Assembly (NCBI GenBank): GCA_016193485.1
Contig: JACPRZ010000065.1
Span: 14,016 to 55,050, forward strand
From: Bacteroidota bacterium
GTDB lineage: Bacteria > Bacteroidota > Bacteroidia > JACPRZ01
Direction: 5' to 3'
Length of the DNA: 41,035 bases
Of this stretch, positions 32,617 to 41,035 are shown piece by piece; position 1 is the first letter of the stretch, and every line of letters starts with the position of its first letter. The translations under genes were made by a program, and so were the position numbers. The notes below the pieces were generated by a model, which saw only the letters and a program-made list of their open reading frames with translations, had not been told where the DNA came from and did no database searches.

Positions 32617-35600
32617 GTGGTTCTGAAGCAAAGAGGCATATACATTGTTTTTATAGCGGGATTGTTACTACCGTTAATGCAGCCCTCAATTTCCGCAGCA
32701 CAGCTTAATGCCGACTTCAATCCTGTTGACGCTACCGTTTGCCTTGGAGCCGCACATTGCTTTACCGATAATACTACCGGAGGTACCCAGCCCTATACTT
32801 ACCTCTGGAATTTCGGGGGACTTGGCACTTCAACCGATAAAAATCCCTGTTGGGTATTTACCACTACCGGCACCTATACTGTTACTCTGACTGTAACTGA
32901 TAATGTCGGAGCCGTTAATACTGAATCCAAAACAGTTAAGGCGCTCAAACTTCCGGTGGCAAATTTTTCCGTCAGCGATCCTGATATATGCGAAGGAACC
33001 AATATCTGTTTCACCGATATTTCAGTTGCAGGCGATGCTCCTATTAATTCCTGGACTTGGGACTTTGGAAGCGGGCCTATTTCAACCGGTCAGAACCCAT
33101 GTAATACTTATGGCACCGCGGGAACATATACGGTATTTTTTACTATTGAGGATACCAATGGCTGCGAGGACTCATATACCCTTACAAACGGCATAGTTGT
33201 TCATGATCCGCCTGTACCTAATTTTACAACAGACAAATCGATAAGTTGTACTTTCCCGGCAACCATCCAGTTTACCGATAACTCTACCGCAGGAGCGGTA
33301 AATGGCGGAGCCCCTGCATCATGGTCTTGGGATTTCGGTGATGCATCTCCCAACGGAACCGGGCAAACCGTATCCCATACATATAATACTCCGGGAAGTT
33401 ATATAGTAGATATGACTGTCACCGACCAGAACGGATGTACGGCAACGGTTTCAAAACCCATTTTAATTGATAATTATTCAATCAATATTGCAGCCAACGA
33501 TCCCGAAGGTTGCGTGCCATTCACCACATATTTTACGGGAACATTCAATTCGGTTGTAGGCGGCAAACCATCATTCTGGCAATGGACTTTCCCCGGAGGC
33601 ACTCCCGGTACACAAATAACAACCACCAATCCCCCCCCTGCCAACAACACCCAGACAGCCAACATTAAATTTTCCAGCCCCGGTACGTATTGCGTTTATG
33701 TCTCCGCCCCAAACCAATATTCCTGCCCGGCAACCGATACGGTATGTATTACCGTATTTCCTTTGCCCGCAGTTGATTTCGTTGCCGATACCACTGCCGC
33801 CTGCCAGGATCCGTTCACCGTTACATTTACCGACCTTACACCGGGCGTTGTCGTATCTGAAATCTGGTGCTTCGATAACTGGAACCCGAATAACAATACT
33901 TACAACTGGTGTACGGATACAACCGGGGATACGGTTACTAATATTTACTACGCAGATCCAAACCGCTGCTATAATGTCTCCCTTATTGTTACCGATACCA
34001 ACGGCTGTATTGATACCCTGGTAAAGGACAACTATATTTGTGTTGCGGAACCTGAAGCTAAATTTACTTTTGACACGCTTTGCGGATGCGCACCATTCAT
34101 GGTCGGTTTTACCGATCAAAGCACTATGCCGCCCGTTTTATCCAATAATGATATCGTAACCTGGCACTGGGAATTCGGTGACGGCTGGATTATCGAGGGA
34201 GGGGATTCATCAATGCCGGACTCTACCAATAACTGCCTGACCAACTGCGAATATCCTAATCCCACCCATACGTATGTAGATACAGGCATGTACGACAGCA
34301 TTATGCTCATTATTACAACCGCGCTCGGATGTAAAGACACTACCTGGTCAAGCACCGTTGACGACCCGAACGATCCCGATGACTGCAAACCAAATCAACC
34401 CTTCTGCTCGGGAAAATGCGGTGTCGGTGTCGGAATTCCTCCAAACACTTTTTTCTATGTGGATGACACCATTGGCTGCTTCCCTTTTGAAGTGGAATTT
34501 CATAACCTTTCATCAACATGGTCAACCCAGTGGGACTGGGATTATGACGGTGACGGCACTGCTGATGCAACCGATGAATTTGCACCTACCTATACTTATT
34601 CGGATGAACCGGATACTTTTACCGTGATCATGGTCTCTAAAATGCACGACTGCACCGATACCCTTGTCCGGGAAAATTATATTCATGTGCTTTCACCAAA
34701 AGCCGACTTTCTGGTATCATCTGATTTTTTTGATGATGCACCCTATGTTTTCTGTTATGGCGACAGCCAGATAACGGGTGGATGGGAAATAACCATAAAA
34801 GATACTTCTTACAGTGCCGATTTCTGGCTGTTCAACCTCCGTGACAGGTTCGACACTTCAGCAACAGGCGATACTTTATTCTATGAAACCATTGATACCT
34901 GCATCAAAATTTGGGACGATACGGTATTTGTTGAAGCCGACACCATTCATTTTGACGATACGCTTATTGATTTCTGGACCCCTGTTCCTGCCGATCCGGT
35001 TTGCAACAATTATTACTGGATATATGTCGATTCAACTGATACATTTATTATTGCGGATACAATAATTCCTACCGACCCACCATGGGTACCTGACAGTCAA
35101 AGTACCGGACCTGATACCATTGACCTCGGTTGTGATACCCTGATCATTCCTTTCACAATACGCACCGGCTATTCGCAACTTGTCTGCATGAAGGGAGATA
35201 CCATGTTCTGGGTGGGCATGTGCGATTCGGCAATAGACCATGAGGCGGATACCGTTAAACTTGAACCATGGGTTGAATATACTCCACGCGATACAATAAT
35301 TGATACAACTTATGTGATTTACACTCCGCGGGATACTCTGATAACAGGTGATACTTCTTTAAGTTTCTGCTGCGATCTTGTTCTTTACTACCCTCCCGAA
35401 ACTCTGATGACGTATCTTGATTCCATTTACACTGTATTTTGGGAAGATACCGCCTGCAAAGCGCATGATTCACTACGGTTAATTATTGATACGACCTTTA
35501 TTCCATGCAGCATTACATATGTTGCCCACGACTTAATTGATATTAATGCCGACACGATTATTATACCAACAAGCGCGACTGTTGATATTTTTAGTGGCGC

Positions 35601-38600
35601 TACTCAGGTTGGCTCCTATAATATTTCACCGGTAACTCCAGGAGATACAGTGATCATCAATATACCGGATGATATCTGTATATCAATGACCAGTTATTCT
35701 CTTGACAGCGGTTCAATCTGGGCGGTAAATTTTGCATGGACCGATACCTATGGCGTTCACCTTGAATGTACACCCGCTGATACTCAGATTTCCATTACCC
35801 CCCCTGATACCGTATTACCCGATACGGTTTGGCATAATTGTATTTATGATATAACGGATACGATTTTCCCGGTTGTTGACACAACCATTACACCTGAGAA
35901 ATGCGACTGGCGCCCCCGGCCCTTCACTCATACCTATACCCAGCCGGGTGTTGATACTATTACGTTGATTGTCAGGAGCAGTGAAACCGAGTGCATCGAT
36001 TCAATAACGAAATATGTCATTGTCTGCCGGATTCAGCCCGATTTTGCATTTACCCCGGCAACTTCCTGTGAACCGGTGAATGTCCAGTTCACCGATCAGA
36101 CCCAAAGTATCTGTACCCCCACACTCCGGTTCTGGGATTTCGGTGACGGATGTATTGTTTGGACCGACCAGTATGCTATGGATCCGATCACCCCGATAGA
36201 CAACTCCGATTTCCTTCATGTAATCAATTGCAACAATACAGTGTCGGGTACATATATGAATCCCAAAAAATATTACGGAAATGATGGAGTTTACAATATA
36301 AACCTGGTAATGTTTGATACCTACGGTTGCGGGGACAGCATAGTAAAACAGGTAACGGTTTATCCCAATCCCGCCCCTGATTTTTATGGAGACACCCTGA
36401 GTGGTTGCAACGGACTTGAAGTGCACTTCTGCGACACTACTTTCTACAACCATCCCAATGATATCGTGCAATGGGCGTGGAAATATACCAACACCGGGGT
36501 AAATCCAAATATTATTGAGACGCATATTACTTCAGTGCCCTGCGATACCGAGGTTTTTTATGTGGCTAATCCACCGCAGGATGAATTCAAAGTTGAAGTT
36601 CAGTTAACGGATATAAACGGGTGCACCGGCACTGCCACAAAAATCAATTATGTTATTGTCACCGATCCGGTAGCATCTATGGTTTTCCAGAATAACTGGT
36701 GCGATGATAAAGAAATCACCATAAGCGGTTCATCTACCCTTGTTACAACACCCGCTACTTTTTACTGGGATTTCTGCGATGGGGAAGTTGACACAACTAC
36801 CACCCCAACCGTTACCATTACTCATACTTTTGACGTTGATTCAACCGACAGCACACAGATATGCCTTGTGGTTGAGGATATCAACGGTTGCCTTGACGAT
36901 ACCACGATGCCTATTGTAATTCACGATCCCCATGCCCTGCTGGATACCATAATGGTACAGGCAACCTATTGCCCTCCGCTGATCATTACTTTTATTGATA
37001 CCGCAAAATCAACCGATGACATTACATCATACACATGGTATTTCGGTGATAATTCCCCCCCCCTGACAACAACCGATTCCTTCGCCAGCCATACCTATTT
37101 AACCCAGGGTTGGTACAACGTTTCACATACAATAGAAACTTCTTTCGGGTGCAAGGATTCCATTTTCATTGACAGTTTAGTTCATGTAACCGGACCTATT
37201 TTTGTTGACCAGGGATACATCGATACGGCATTCTGCGCACCGGTTTATAATTATGCTCCGGCTACCATCACCTTATCGCTCACGGTATTGAATACCTGCC
37301 TGATTGCTATTGTATGGGGTGACGGGGCAACCGATTCATTGCCCGTATCAACAACCGATACAACAACCTTTACTTTTATTCATTCCTATTCAAACAACGG
37401 AGTTTACACTCCTGTGGTTTATATCTGGGATCCGCTGACCTGCGAAATGCTTCCCCTGCCTTTCCTTACCTGCGGTACCCAGGTTATGGGTCCTATTACC
37501 GTAACCGGTCCTGTCCTCAATTTTCAAACTGACGATACTATTTGCGGACCCCGTGAAGTGTTTTTCGCTAACAATTCCACCGGTTACCAGTATGTTGCAA
37601 CCTGGATTTGGGATTATGGTGACCCATATGATCCTGCTAAAACCTACAATTTTGGCGGACAGCATTATTACTCTACACCTGGCGTTTATGATGTAACTCT
37701 GACCGCACTCGAAATCAAAAGCGGAGATACCTGTATCTATTATACAACCAGAGAAAAATATGTTACCGTATTCAATTTCCCTTATCCCCCGTCTGAAGGT
37801 TGTCCGCCTCTTGAAGTAATTTTTGAAGCCGATACAATTTTAAATGTAATCCCACTGCCTGTTGATGATATTGTTTGGACTTTTGGGGACTCTGACTCTT
37901 CAAATGCCATTGGTGATTCGGTAGTGCACATTTACCAGGCGACAGGTGACAGTATTAAATATAATTATTACACTGTTACCGCTAAATTTACCAATGGCTG
38001 TAAATTCACCTGGGATTCGCTGGTGACCGTTTACCCGGTTCCTAAGGCACGGTTTATTATGGATGCGCTGGTTGATGCGGATAAGGCGAATATTTCAACC
38101 ATAACTTTCCTGAACTATTCAGGCGGAGATACCATCCACCAGATCTACTTCTGGGATTTCGGGGATAACGATGATGAAACCCAGTATTACCCGTACCGCA
38201 GTGTTACCCATGCCTATGTTGACAGCGGAACCTTCACGGTGACTCTCATAGTGACCGATGATATCACCAAATGCAGGGATACTGCGCAGCAAACTATTAC
38301 TATCACAATAAAAGTCCCCAATATCTTTACGCCAAACGGTGATGGCGTTAACGATTATTTCAATCTCGATATCCCTGACGGCTTACTTGACCTGCGGCTT
38401 ATTGTGTTCAACCGGTGGGGTATAAAAGTATATGAATCGGATAATTATCCGAGCGACTGCGGTGATGACTCGCCTAATAAAGACCGCTGCTGGGACGGCC
38501 GCAACATGCAGGGTAAACCGCTGAACAACGACACCTATTATTATGTTCTGAACCTTGAAGATAAAGCGGTCTTCAACGGCTGGGTGATGATACTGAGGGA

Positions 38601-38610
38601 GAAGAAGTAA
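32617..38610 (+). CDS. Giant secreted PKD-repeat protein with T9SS type-B C-terminal domain
   Basis: 1997 residues from GTG 32617 (VVLKQRGIYIVFIAGLLLPL, a good signal peptide ending SISAAQ). The frame is open to a TTG at 32521, but that codon lies upstream of the predicted transcription start. I count about 16 PKD-like units (for example SWTWDFGSGPIST, WSWDFGDASPNGTG, FYWDFCDGEVD, YFWDFGDNDDETQ), most with a Cys pair and DTNGC or similar. Residues about 700-1090 break the pattern: a stretch unusually rich in Asp-Thr pairs splits what looks like one PKD unit. The C terminus (VPNIFTPNGDGVNDYFNLD, FNRWGIKVYES, WDGRNMQGKPLNNDTYYYVL) is the gliding-motility-associated type-B sorting domain. Expected to be on the surface, exported by the T9SS; ligand unknown. 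Confidence 0.92.
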   Translation: MVLKQRGIYIVFIAGLLLPLMQPSISAAQLNADFNPVDATVCLGAAHCFTDNTTGGTQPYTYLWNFGGLGTSTDKNPCWVFTTTGTYTVTLTVTDNVGAVNTESKTVKALKLPVANFSVSDPDICEGTNICFTDISVAGDAPINSWTWDFGSGPISTGQNPCNTYGTAGTYTVFFTIEDTNGCEDSYTLTNGIVVHDPPVPNFTTDKSISCTFPATIQFTDNSTAGAVNGGAPASWSWDFGDASPNGTGQTVSHTYNTPGSYIVDMTVTDQNGCTATVSKPILIDNYSINIAANDPEGCVPFTTYFTGTFNSVVGGKPSFWQWTFPGGTPGTQITTTNPPPANNTQTANIKFSSPGTYCVYVSAPNQYSCPATDTVCITVFPLPAVDFVADTTAACQDPFTVTFTDLTPGVVVSEIWCFDNWNPNNNTYNWCTDTTGDTVTNIYYADPNRCYNVSLIVTDTNGCIDTLVKDNYICVAEPEAKFTFDTLCGCAPFMVGFTDQSTMPPVLSNNDIVTWHWEFGDGWIIEGGDSSMPDSTNNCLTNCEYPNPTHTYVDTGMYDSIMLIITTALGCKDTTWSSTVDDPNDPDDCKPNQPFCSGKCGVGVGIPPNTFFYVDDTIGCFPFEVEFHNLSSTWSTQWDWDYDGDGTADATDEFAPTYTYSDEPDTFTVIMVSKMHDCTDTLVRENYIHVLSPKADFLVSSDFFDDAPYVFCYGDSQITGGWEITIKDTSYSADFWLFNLRDRFDTSATGDTLFYETIDTCIKIWDDTVFVEADTIHFDDTLIDFWTPVPADPVCNNYYWIYVDSTDTFIIADTIIPTDPPWVPDSQSTGPDTIDLGCDTLIIPFTIRTGYSQLVCMKGDTMFWVGMCDSAIDHEADTVKLEPWVEYTPRDTIIDTTYVIYTPRDTLITGDTSLSFCCDLVLYYPPETLMTYLDSIYTVFWEDTACKAHDSLRLIIDTTFIPCSITYVAHDLIDINADTIIIPTSATVDIFSGATQVGSYNISPVTPGDTVIINIPDDICISMTSYSLDSGSIWAVNFAWTDTYGVHLECTPADTQISITPPDTVLPDTVWHNCIYDITDTIFPVVDTTITPEKCDWRPRPFTHTYTQPGVDTITLIVRSSETECIDSITKYVIVCRIQPDFAFTPATSCEPVNVQFTDQTQSICTPTLRFWDFGDGCIVWTDQYAMDPITPIDNSDFLHVINCNNTVSGTYMNPKKYYGNDGVYNINLVMFDTYGCGDSIVKQVTVYPNPAPDFYGDTLSGCNGLEVHFCDTTFYNHPNDIVQWAWKYTNTGVNPNIIETHITSVPCDTEVFYVANPPQDEFKVEVQLTDINGCTGTATKINYVIVTDPVASMVFQNNWCDDKEITISGSSTLVTTPATFYWDFCDGEVDTTTTPTVTITHTFDVDSTDSTQICLVVEDINGCLDDTTMPIVIHDPHALLDTIMVQATYCPPLIITFIDTAKSTDDITSYTWYFGDNSPPLTTTDSFASHTYLTQGWYNVSHTIETSFGCKDSIFIDSLVHVTGPIFVDQGYIDTAFCAPVYNYAPATITLSLTVLNTCLIAIVWGDGATDSLPVSTTDTTTFTFIHSYSNNGVYTPVVYIWDPLTCEMLPLPFLTCGTQVMGPITVTGPVLNFQTDDTICGPREVFFANNSTGYQYVATWIWDYGDPYDPAKTYNFGGQHYYSTPGVYDVTLTALEIKSGDTCIYYTTREKYVTVFNFPYPPSEGCPPLEVIFEADTILNVIPLPVDDIVWTFGDSDSSNAIGDSVVHIYQATGDSIKYNYYTVTAKFTNGCKFTWDSLVTVYPVPKARFIMDALVDADKANISTITFLNYSGGDTIHQIYFWDFGDNDDETQYYPYRSVTHAYVDSGTFTVTLIVTDDITKCRDTAQQTITITIKVPNIFTPNGDGVNDYFNLDIPDGLLDLRLIVFNRWGIKVYESDNYPSDCGDDSPNKDRCWDGRNMQGKPLNNDTYYYVLNLEDKAVFNGWVMILREKK

Positions 38611-38740
38611 TGCAGCAGCAGTTGCAGTTGGCAGTAGCAATTACAGTAACCTTACTCAATTAAACATTAAACCGTAATTTAGTCCAAAAGGTCTACCCTG
38701 TGAGATTTATTTCTATCTAACCGGGTGGCATAATCCCCAC
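38611..38740. other. Gap with short CAGT-rich repeats
   Basis: GCAGTTG, CAGTTGG, CAGTAGC follow each other around 38620-38640, a loose 6-7 bp period. TACCCTGTGAGAT (38695-38707) resembles the arm of the element at 5891. No gene seen. Confidence 0.4.
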
Positions 38741-39691
38741 ATGAAAACCTTTCTCTTTGTTTTTTCCTCTCTATTTTTTCTTTACTCAAATACGTGGTCT
38801 CAATCCCCAACTGATGTTTTTAAAAGAAAACTTGCCGTTGAACTCCTTGACGAAGATCCAAAAAAAATTGAAAAGTTAAAGAAGGAAAATAACCCGGATG
38901 CGATTGAGCGATATAAATGCAAGATTGAAAGATATAACACATTGCTCAAATGGGCAATAGAAAAATACTGGAAACTCAATAAAGTAATTGAATTTAAAAC
39001 CGAAAGTGAAATCAAAAAAATAAGGAAAGCATCAGATAAAAAGTATGTCTGTCTTAAATTTGCCGAATTGCGGGATCCCAATTCAGGGCTTATCAGCATT
39101 CCTGTTCCCGGGTTGGAATACGGTAAACCCGAAAAAATGATACCCGAGTACCAGATCGCCATTGCCTATGGAATGGCAAGAAAAAATCACTGCTTTAATG
39201 AGTCGGATTTTGCATTTACCATCCAGTTATTGCAGAGAATTCTTGAAAAAAGCATAAAGCAGAATAAATTTGCACCATCATTGATGAAATGGGGTCCCGA
39301 TGAGGGGGGTAAGAATTGCAGTAAAATAAAAAACCGTACACTGTTAATTGACAGGGAATTCATGGCTAAAGATATTACCGATGATGACGTGAGTAAGGAA
39401 TTTCCTTATAAATTCAAAATAACAAATTCAGAAGAGTTGAATACAGCATATATTTCGGGGGACAGTTCCGTTGCGGTTCCGTTTTTAATCCCCTATCCTT
39501 CCGGTGTTGCCTATGGTTATTACAGGGTGTTGGCCGACCCGGTTACCGGCAATATTATGAAATTCACAATGGGTTTATTAAATGATGAGAAAATCCGTAA
39601 GATGGAACTGAACAGTTTCGGCAACTGCAATCCTTCAAAAGATGATGGAAAAAACGAAAAAGATACAAAAGGTAAAAAATCAAAGAAATAA
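38741..39691 (+). CDS. Secreted protein of unknown function
   Basis: 316 residues with a plain signal peptide (MKTFLFVFSSLFFLYSNTWS, cleavage near SQS). I recognise no family. The first part is highly charged (LDEDPKKIEKLKKENNPD...). Residues about 100-250 contain a mixed segment with four to five Cys. The segment SSVAVPFLIPYPSGVAYGYYRVLADPVTG could be a compact beta domain, and the C-terminal tail is Lys/Asp-rich (DDGKNEKDTKGKKSKK). Probably periplasmic or surface located. It stands between the giant PKD gene and another small secreted protein, on the same strand, with no promoter of consensus quality in the 130-base gap. Confidence 0.65.
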   Translation: MKTFLFVFSSLFFLYSNTWSQSPTDVFKRKLAVELLDEDPKKIEKLKKENNPDAIERYKCKIERYNTLLKWAIEKYWKLNKVIEFKTESEIKKIRKASDKKYVCLKFAELRDPNSGLISIPVPGLEYGKPEKMIPEYQIAIAYGMARKNHCFNESDFAFTIQLLQRILEKSIKQNKFAPSLMKWGPDEGGKNCSKIKNRTLLIDREFMAKDITDDDVSKEFPYKFKITNSEELNTAYISGDSSVAVPFLIPYPSGVAYGYYRVLADPVTGNIMKFTMGLLNDEKIRKMELNSFGNCNPSKDDGKNEKDTKGKKSKK

Positions 39692-39763
39692 TCGCCCTGT
39701 TCCTTTGCCCATCCCGGTTCAATTTTGTCCCGCCCGACTGAAATCCGTCTGATAAAATATTAT

Positions 39764-39771
39764 TACTTTTG
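39764..39771 (+). promoter_or_regulatory. Promoter -7 element of the small secreted protein gene
   Basis: TACTTTTG matches TAnnTTTG; the ATG at 39791 lies 19 bases downstream. No clear -33 TTG. Confidence 0.5.
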
Positions 39772-39790
39772 CTTTTTATTCAAAAACTTT

Positions 39791-40288
39791 ATGAAAGCAA
39801 TACTTTATTTACTGGCAGCAGGATTATTATTTGCCACGGTTGTAAAATCACAAACCACCATCAACCTCCAGGAAGGTGAGGTTGTTACCATCAAGACACT
39901 TGATACTCTCAATAGCGATAAAAATGCGGAGGGTGAAATTTTTTACCTGGAAGTGGTTAATGATGTAATTGTGAACAATAAAGTGGTTATTACAAAGGGT
40001 TCAAAAGCCACAGCCATGATTACAAAAAGTATTAAAAGGGGTGTAATGGGGAAAGGCGGTGAACTTGAATTCAGTTTGGACTATGTGAAATCAGTTGACG
40101 GCCAGAATATTAAATTGCGCAATCCATCGGCCGGTGTGCAGGGCAAAAGCAAGCAGACGGAAGCTATTGTTGGCGCTGCTGCGGTGCACCCGGTATTTTT
40201 AATTATGAAAGGGAAAGCAGCTATAATTCCGGGAGGTACCATCTACAGCGCTTACGTGGAAAAAAGTTACCAGGTGCAGGTGCAGTAA
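39791..40288 (+). CDS. Small secreted beta-rich protein
   Basis: 165 residues from ATG 39791 (MKAILYLLAAGLLFATVVKS, signal peptide ending near KSQT); a TTG at 39725 would place the -7 box inside the gene. The body has the plan of a widespread bacterial family that I remember as 'LDT.LSSD.A..GD.F.LEV..DV.V.G..VI.KG....G.I......G..G.GG.L...LD.V...DG..V.L': here TLDTLNSDKNAEGEIFYLEVV, VVITKGSKATAMI, GKGGELEFSLDYVKSVDGQN. Such domains occur in envelope proteins; function unknown. Convergent with the caspase-like gene, 17 bases apart. Confidence 0.72.
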   Translation: MKAILYLLAAGLLFATVVKSQTTINLQEGEVVTIKTLDTLNSDKNAEGEIFYLEVVNDVIVNNKVVITKGSKATAMITKSIKRGVMGKGGELEFSLDYVKSVDGQNIKLRNPSAGVQGKSKQTEAIVGAAAVHPVFLIMKGKAAIIPGGTIYSAYVEKSYQVQVQ

Positions 40289-40305
40289 TCTTGTACCGGA
40301 AAATT

Positions 40306-41035
40306 CTACTTCCTGATAAAAATAAACTGGCCGCCTTCATCGCCAACATCGCGGATGGGATTGAACTGAGGCGTCTGCGTGGAGTTATTGATGATTCCTA
40401 TTTTTATATTGCTGTACAATTGGCTTGCATCAAAAAATTTGGATTGATTATTCTTTAGTTCCTTCAGCAGGTAATAAGCGAATACCGAATGGCCATCCCT
40501 GCCCCCGTCCATCACCGGCTCAATACCCCCGGAAGTTATTGCCTGCCGCGACATTTTGCTGTGCACCAGCCGGAAATACCTGTCTGACTCCTCAAACGGT
40601 ATTGAAACCGTTGTTCCCCTGAAAATATCACCGCTGAAACAGGCATCCGATATGAGCAGTGTATGGGCTGATTGTATCCCGCCAAGGTAGGTCTGCAGGT
40701 CATTGTTGGAAACATACTCGGCAGAAGAACGTGTAGTAGCATCAAAAGGAACCCAAAATCCTTTGTTAAGTTCTTTTTTGAATTCTCCGTGTCCGGAATA
40801 ATAGATCATAACATTGTCCTGTGGTTTTACAGCGCTTACAAGCCATTCAAGTTCTTTAATGATGTTCGAACGCGTTGCCATCTCATTGTAAAGGGTTTTC
40901 ACGACATCTACTTTATAATAAGTTTTCAACGTGGTTTCAAATGCTTTTGCATCACTCACGGCATTTTTTAATGGTGTCCATGCCCCTTTGTAATTATCAA
41001 TGCCGATTATCAGGGCGTAATAATTCCCGATAGTC
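40306..41035 (-). CDS. Caspase-like (peptidase C14) protein, C-terminal part (5' end outside window)
   Basis: The frame is open from the stop (40306-40308) to the end of the window, so the N terminus is missing; a GTG codon at 40957-40959 is internal, because the upstream codons read NYYALIIGIDNYKG then WTPLKNAVSDAKAF, the usual start of a caspase p20 fold. About 243 residues are visible. The catalytic dyad is present: His in IYYSGHGEF (near 40797) and Cys in LLISDACFSGD (near 40635). Such bacterial caspase homologues often carry N-terminal repeats or signal peptides and can work in proteolytic signalling, defence or envelope processing; the missing part would decide. Nothing in the sequence links it to the T9SS genes. 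Confidence 0.9.
   Translation of the reverse strand, partial: TIGNYYALIIGIDNYKGAWTPLKNAVSDAKAFETTLKTYYKVDVVKTLYNEMATRSNIIKELEWLVSAVKPQDNVMIYYSGHGEFKKELNKGFWVPFDATTRSSAEYVSNNDLQTYLGGIQSAHTLLISDACFSGDIFRGTTVSIPFEESDRYFRLVHSKMSRQAITSGGIEPVMDGGRDGHSVFAYYLLKELKNNQSKFFDASQLYSNIKIGIINNSTQTPQFNPIRDVGDEGGQFIFIRK

Noticed and set aside
33571..34119. 182-codon open frame antisense to the PKD-repeat gene
   Set aside because: Shadow of repetitive coding DNA; nothing like a real protein.
36001..36525. 174-codon open frame antisense to the PKD-repeat gene
   Set aside because: Shadow frame; no promoter, start context or family features.

Overview
The window comes from a member of the Bacteroidota, probably an uncultured one. 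It carries the C-terminal half of SprA (the outer-membrane channel of the type IX secretion system, T9SS), two giant secreted proteins that end in the T9SS type-B 'gliding motility-associated' C-terminal domain, a complete alternative complex III operon (actABCDEF) followed by cytochrome oxidase genes, and several promoters of the Bacteroidota type (TTG, about 17-20 bp, then TAnnTTTG). There are few Shine-Dalgarno sequences. I see no tRNA, rRNA, CRISPR array, transposase or phage gene.

Layout. 2-3397: sprA (5' end missing), then gcvH, then on the minus strand a LysM lytic transglycosylase (mltD-like). 5934-11261 (minus): a 1775-residue adhesin with a beta-helix start, a Gly-rich block, ten Ig-like repeats and a T9SS domain, divergent from a TPR/transmembrane/SpoIIE phosphatase at 11348-13435. 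13714-16623: a transglutaminase-like protein, a MNT-HEPN pair, trpS and a GIY-YIG nuclease. 16931-19713: a 2-oxoacid:ferredoxin oxidoreductase encoded as alpha plus a beta-gamma fusion. 19770-31230: actABCDEF, coxB and coxA, a quinol-to-oxygen respiratory module (quinol -> alternative complex III -> aa3-type oxidase). 31211-32482: a predicted outer-membrane barrel protein. 32617-38610: a 1997-residue PKD-repeat protein with a T9SS domain. 38741-40288: two small secreted proteins. 40306-41035 (minus): a caspase-like peptidase whose 5' end is outside the window.

Functional links. SprA would export the two giant proteins, and the transglycosylase remodels the wall that such machinery crosses. 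The act-cox block is one respiratory supercomplex. The ferredoxin-linked oxidoreductase suggests central metabolism that also works at low redox potential.

The least explained part is the non-coding and repeat layer. Short, sequence-diverse tandem repeats with a 7-bp period occur at five places. One lies inside a signal-peptide coding region, where unit gain or loss would shift the frame. A 9-bp, frame-neutral repeat makes up the whole hydrophobic core of the signal peptide of the divergent neighbour. Several palindromic elements sit in gaps, in gene ends and even in a catalytic domain. Runs of eight or nine C or G are far more common than chance, and essentially all are in coding sequence.
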